From: an uncultured Bacteroides sp.
GTDB lineage: Bacteria > Bacteroidota > Bacteroidia > Bacteroidales > Bacteroidaceae
NCBI RefSeq assembly: GCF_900547205.1
Contig: NZ_URFY01000092.1
Location: forward strand, 1-7,514
Length of the DNA: 7,514 nucleotides
Direction: 5' to 3'
The translations under genes were made by a program, and so were the position numbers. Below, in pieces: positions 5,663 through 7,514 of the stretch. Within the stretch, counting starts at the first letter, position 1. Every line of letters begins with the position of its first letter. The notes below the pieces were generated by a model. That model was not told where the DNA came from and made no database searches. It worked only from the letters and a program-made list of their open reading frames with translations.

Positions 5663-5694
5663 CAAATATATCAACTTTTATTATAATTAAGCAA
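5663..5694 (-). promoter_or_regulatory. Bacteroides-type promoter of the SPFH operon
   Basis: On the minus strand TATATTTG (5663-5670) matches TAnnTTTG exactly. TTG at 5692-5694 lies 21 bp upstream as the -33 element. Transcription would begin near 5655, giving a short leader of about 25 nt before the ATG at 5631. Confidence 0.65.
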
Positions 5695-5786
5695 GAAGAA
5701 GAACACCTTTTTTATTCCATTATACCATTTTTAACTAAAGAGCGAGAAATAAAGCGCCCCGGCACTAACTAAAATGCAGTTCAGGC

Positions 5787-5817
5787 TTTGAGGTATATAA
5801 GTTTATTATTATTTTTG
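5787..5817 (+). promoter_or_regulatory. Consensus Bacteroides promoter of the DPP IV gene
   Basis: TTTG (5787-5790), a 19-bp spacer and TATTTTTG (5810-5817) match the Bacteroides primary sigma factor consensus in both boxes. The start would fall near 5824, with a leader of about 45 nt. It diverges from the SPFH promoter, the two -33 elements being about 92 bp apart. Confidence 0.75.
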
Positions 5818-5869
5818 CAAAATGTGAGTTTAACCCATGAACAAGTAAAATATAAAAAATAGTCATATA

Positions 5870-7514
5870 ATGAAAAAAGTAAGCTTAACCCTGCTTCTCT
5901 GCCTTCTATGCATAGCTGGAATGGCACAAGGACAAAAGGCACTCGATTTAAAGGATATCACTTCCGGACGCTTCCGAACGGAAAACATCCAAGGAGTTAT
6001 CCCCACCCCGGATGGTGAATATTACACGCAGATGAATCCCGAAGGTACACAAATCATCAAGTACTCTTTCCGCACCGGAGAAAAGGTGGAAGTGATTTTC
6101 GATGTGAGCACCGCACGCGATTGCGACTTCAAGAATTTCGATAGCTACCAATTCTCGCCCGACGGTGAAAAACTGCTTATTGCTACCAATACTAGTCCGA
6201 TTTATCGGCACTCATATACAGCTGTACATTATATATACCCTTTGAAACGAAATGATAAGGGTGTTACGACAAACAACATTATTGAGCGGCTGTCTGACGG
6301 CGGACCCCAACAGGTCCCCGTCTTTTCTCCAGACGGAACAATGATTGCTTTCGTACGCGATAATAACATATTCCTCGTAAAGCTGCTCTATGGCAACAGC
6401 GAAAGCCAAGTGACCGAAGACGGCAAACGTAATTCCATCATCAACGGCATCCCCGACTGGGTGTATGAAGAAGAATTTAGCTTCAACCGTGCGCTGGAAT
6501 TTAGTGCAGACAACACGATGATTGCTTACGTCCGCTTCGACGAATCAGCCGTGCCCTCTTATTCTTTCCCGCTTTTTGCCGGACAAGCACCGCGCATCGA
6601 GCCTTTGAAAGATTATCCGGGCGAATATACTTATAAGTATCCCAAAGCCGGATATCCAAACTCAAAAGTAGAAGTGCGTACCTATGACATCAAGTCACAC
6701 GTCACCCGCACCATGAAACTTCCGTTAGATGCTGACGGTTACATCCCTCGCATCCGTTTTACAAAGGATGCCGACAAGCTGGCTATCATGACATTAAACC
6801 GTCATCAAGACCGCTTCGACCTTTACTTTGCCGATCCTCGTTCCACACTTTGCAAACTCATTGTGCGCGATGAATCTCCTTATTATATTAAGGAGAACAC
6901 TTTCGATAATATCAAGTTCTATCCCGAAAACTTCAGCATACTTAGCGAACGCGACGGATATAGCCATCTTTATTGGTATAGCATGGGGGGAAATCTGATT
7001 AAGAAGGTTACCAACGGCAAGTTTGAAGTAAAAGACTTCTTGGGCTACGACGTAGCCGACGGTTCCTTCTATTATACCAGCAATGAAGAAAGCCCGCTGC
7101 GCAAAGCGGTTTATAAGACAGATAAAAAAGGCAAAAAGACGAAGTTGTCTCAAAGCGTGGGTACCAACACACCGCTTTTCAGCAAATCGATGAAGTATTT
7201 CATGAACAAGTATACCAGTTTGGATAATCCGTTGGTTATCACACTGAACGACAATACGGGCAAACCGCTCAAAACACTTGTTACTAACGACCAACTGAAA
7301 CAAAAAATGGCCGAATATGCCATTCCTCAAAAAGAGTTCTTTACTTTCCAGACAACGGACGGAGTGACATTGAACGGATGGATGATGAAACCTACAGACT
7401 TCTCCGCATCGAAGAAATATCCGGTATTGATGTTCCAATACAGTGGACCGGGTTCACAGCAAGTTTTGGATACTTGGGGAATCAGTTGGGAAACGTATAT
7501 GGCAAGTCTCGGAT
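5870..7514 (+). CDS. Dipeptidyl peptidase IV, S9B family (partial, right edge)
   Basis: The frame is open from the ATG at 5870 to the window end, giving 548 residues of a protein usually about 720-740 long. It is a secreted serine exopeptidase releasing X-Pro or X-Ala dipeptides from peptide N termini, probably in the periplasm. Residues 1-19 form a signal peptide (MKKVSLTLLLCLLCIAGMA) cut before QGQ. The beta-propeller domain spans about 25-480 and includes DWVYEEEFSFNRALEFSAD (from residue 196). Its Glu pair at about 200-201 is the site that holds the substrate amino terminus in DPP IV enzymes. The alpha/beta-hydrolase domain begins around 488 (KEFFTFQTTDGVTLNGWMMKP), and QYSGPGSQ at about 523-530 carries the oxyanion-hole tyrosine. 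The catalytic Ser, Asp and His lie beyond the window. No frameshift is seen in this part. Confidence 0.94.
   Translation, partial: MKKVSLTLLLCLLCIAGMAQGQKALDLKDITSGRFRTENIQGVIPTPDGEYYTQMNPEGTQIIKYSFRTGEKVEVIFDVSTARDCDFKNFDSYQFSPDGEKLLIATNTSPIYRHSYTAVHYIYPLKRNDKGVTTNNIIERLSDGGPQQVPVFSPDGTMIAFVRDNNIFLVKLLYGNSESQVTEDGKRNSIINGIPDWVYEEEFSFNRALEFSADNTMIAYVRFDESAVPSYSFPLFAGQAPRIEPLKDYPGEYTYKYPKAGYPNSKVEVRTYDIKSHVTRTMKLPLDADGYIPRIRFTKDADKLAIMTLNRHQDRFDLYFADPRSTLCKLIVRDESPYYIKENTFDNIKFYPENFSILSERDGYSHLYWYSMGGNLIKKVTNGKFEVKDFLGYDVADGSFYYTSNEESPLRKAVYKTDKKGKKTKLSQSVGTNTPLFSKSMKYFMNKYTSLDNPLVITLNDNTGKPLKTLVTNDQLKQKMAEYAIPQKEFFTFQTTDGVTLNGWMMKPTDFSASKKYPVLMFQYSGPGSQQVLDTWGISWETYMASLG

Noticed and set aside
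5948..7438. Minus-strand frames opposite the DPP IV gene
   Set aside because: The plus strand carries an uninterrupted DPP IV reading frame with signal peptide and family motifs, so these are shadows.

Overview
The window looks like chromosomal DNA from a Bacteroides-type member of the Bacteroidota. The evidence is: promoters of the TTTG-N19-TAnnTTTG kind (the best is at 5787-5817), start codons with little Shine-Dalgarno sequence, an M56 peptidase with TonB and SusC-like tail modules, and a lipoprotein of the 6-bladed beta-propeller type. The species cannot be fixed from sequence alone. No RNA gene, insertion sequence, phage gene or CRISPR array was seen.

Layout, left to right. (1) 29-2385, minus strand: a two-gene sensor operon, with a BlaI/MecI-type repressor upstream of a BlaR1-like membrane metallopeptidase. 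The peptidase carries a TonB C-terminal domain, a plug-like segment and a carboxypeptidase-regulatory-like domain in place of a penicillin sensor. Upstream of the repressor, five alternating TAGTT/AACTA half-sites lie about one helical turn apart (2422-2472). (2) 2481-2777, minus strand: a small two-helix membrane protein gene split by a one-base frame change in a G4 run; its promoter box and terminator-like hairpin remain on either side. (3) 2910-4103, minus strand: an AT-rich lipoprotein gene with a beta-propeller signature. Its 356-bp upstream region holds a phased array of five copies of a 16-bp motif (4272-4372). (4) 4460-5631, minus strand: an SPFH/prohibitin-like membrane protein followed by an Arc-type ribbon-helix-helix protein that starts with GTG, with a perfect 16-bp palindrome between them. 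(5) 5870 to the right edge, plus strand: the N-terminal 548 residues of a secreted dipeptidyl peptidase IV (S9B), divergent from the SPFH operon across an intergenic region containing two good Bacteroides-type promoters.

How they work together. The repressor and the M56 peptidase form a sensor-protease/repressor pair, probably autoregulated through the half-site array. The SPFH and Arc-like genes look co-transcribed. The peptidase and the lipoprotein are independent envelope functions. None of this is a known defence or mobile system. The parts least explained by standard annotation are the 16-bp motif array, the frameshifted small membrane gene, the alternating half-site operator and the palindrome in front of the Arc-like gene.
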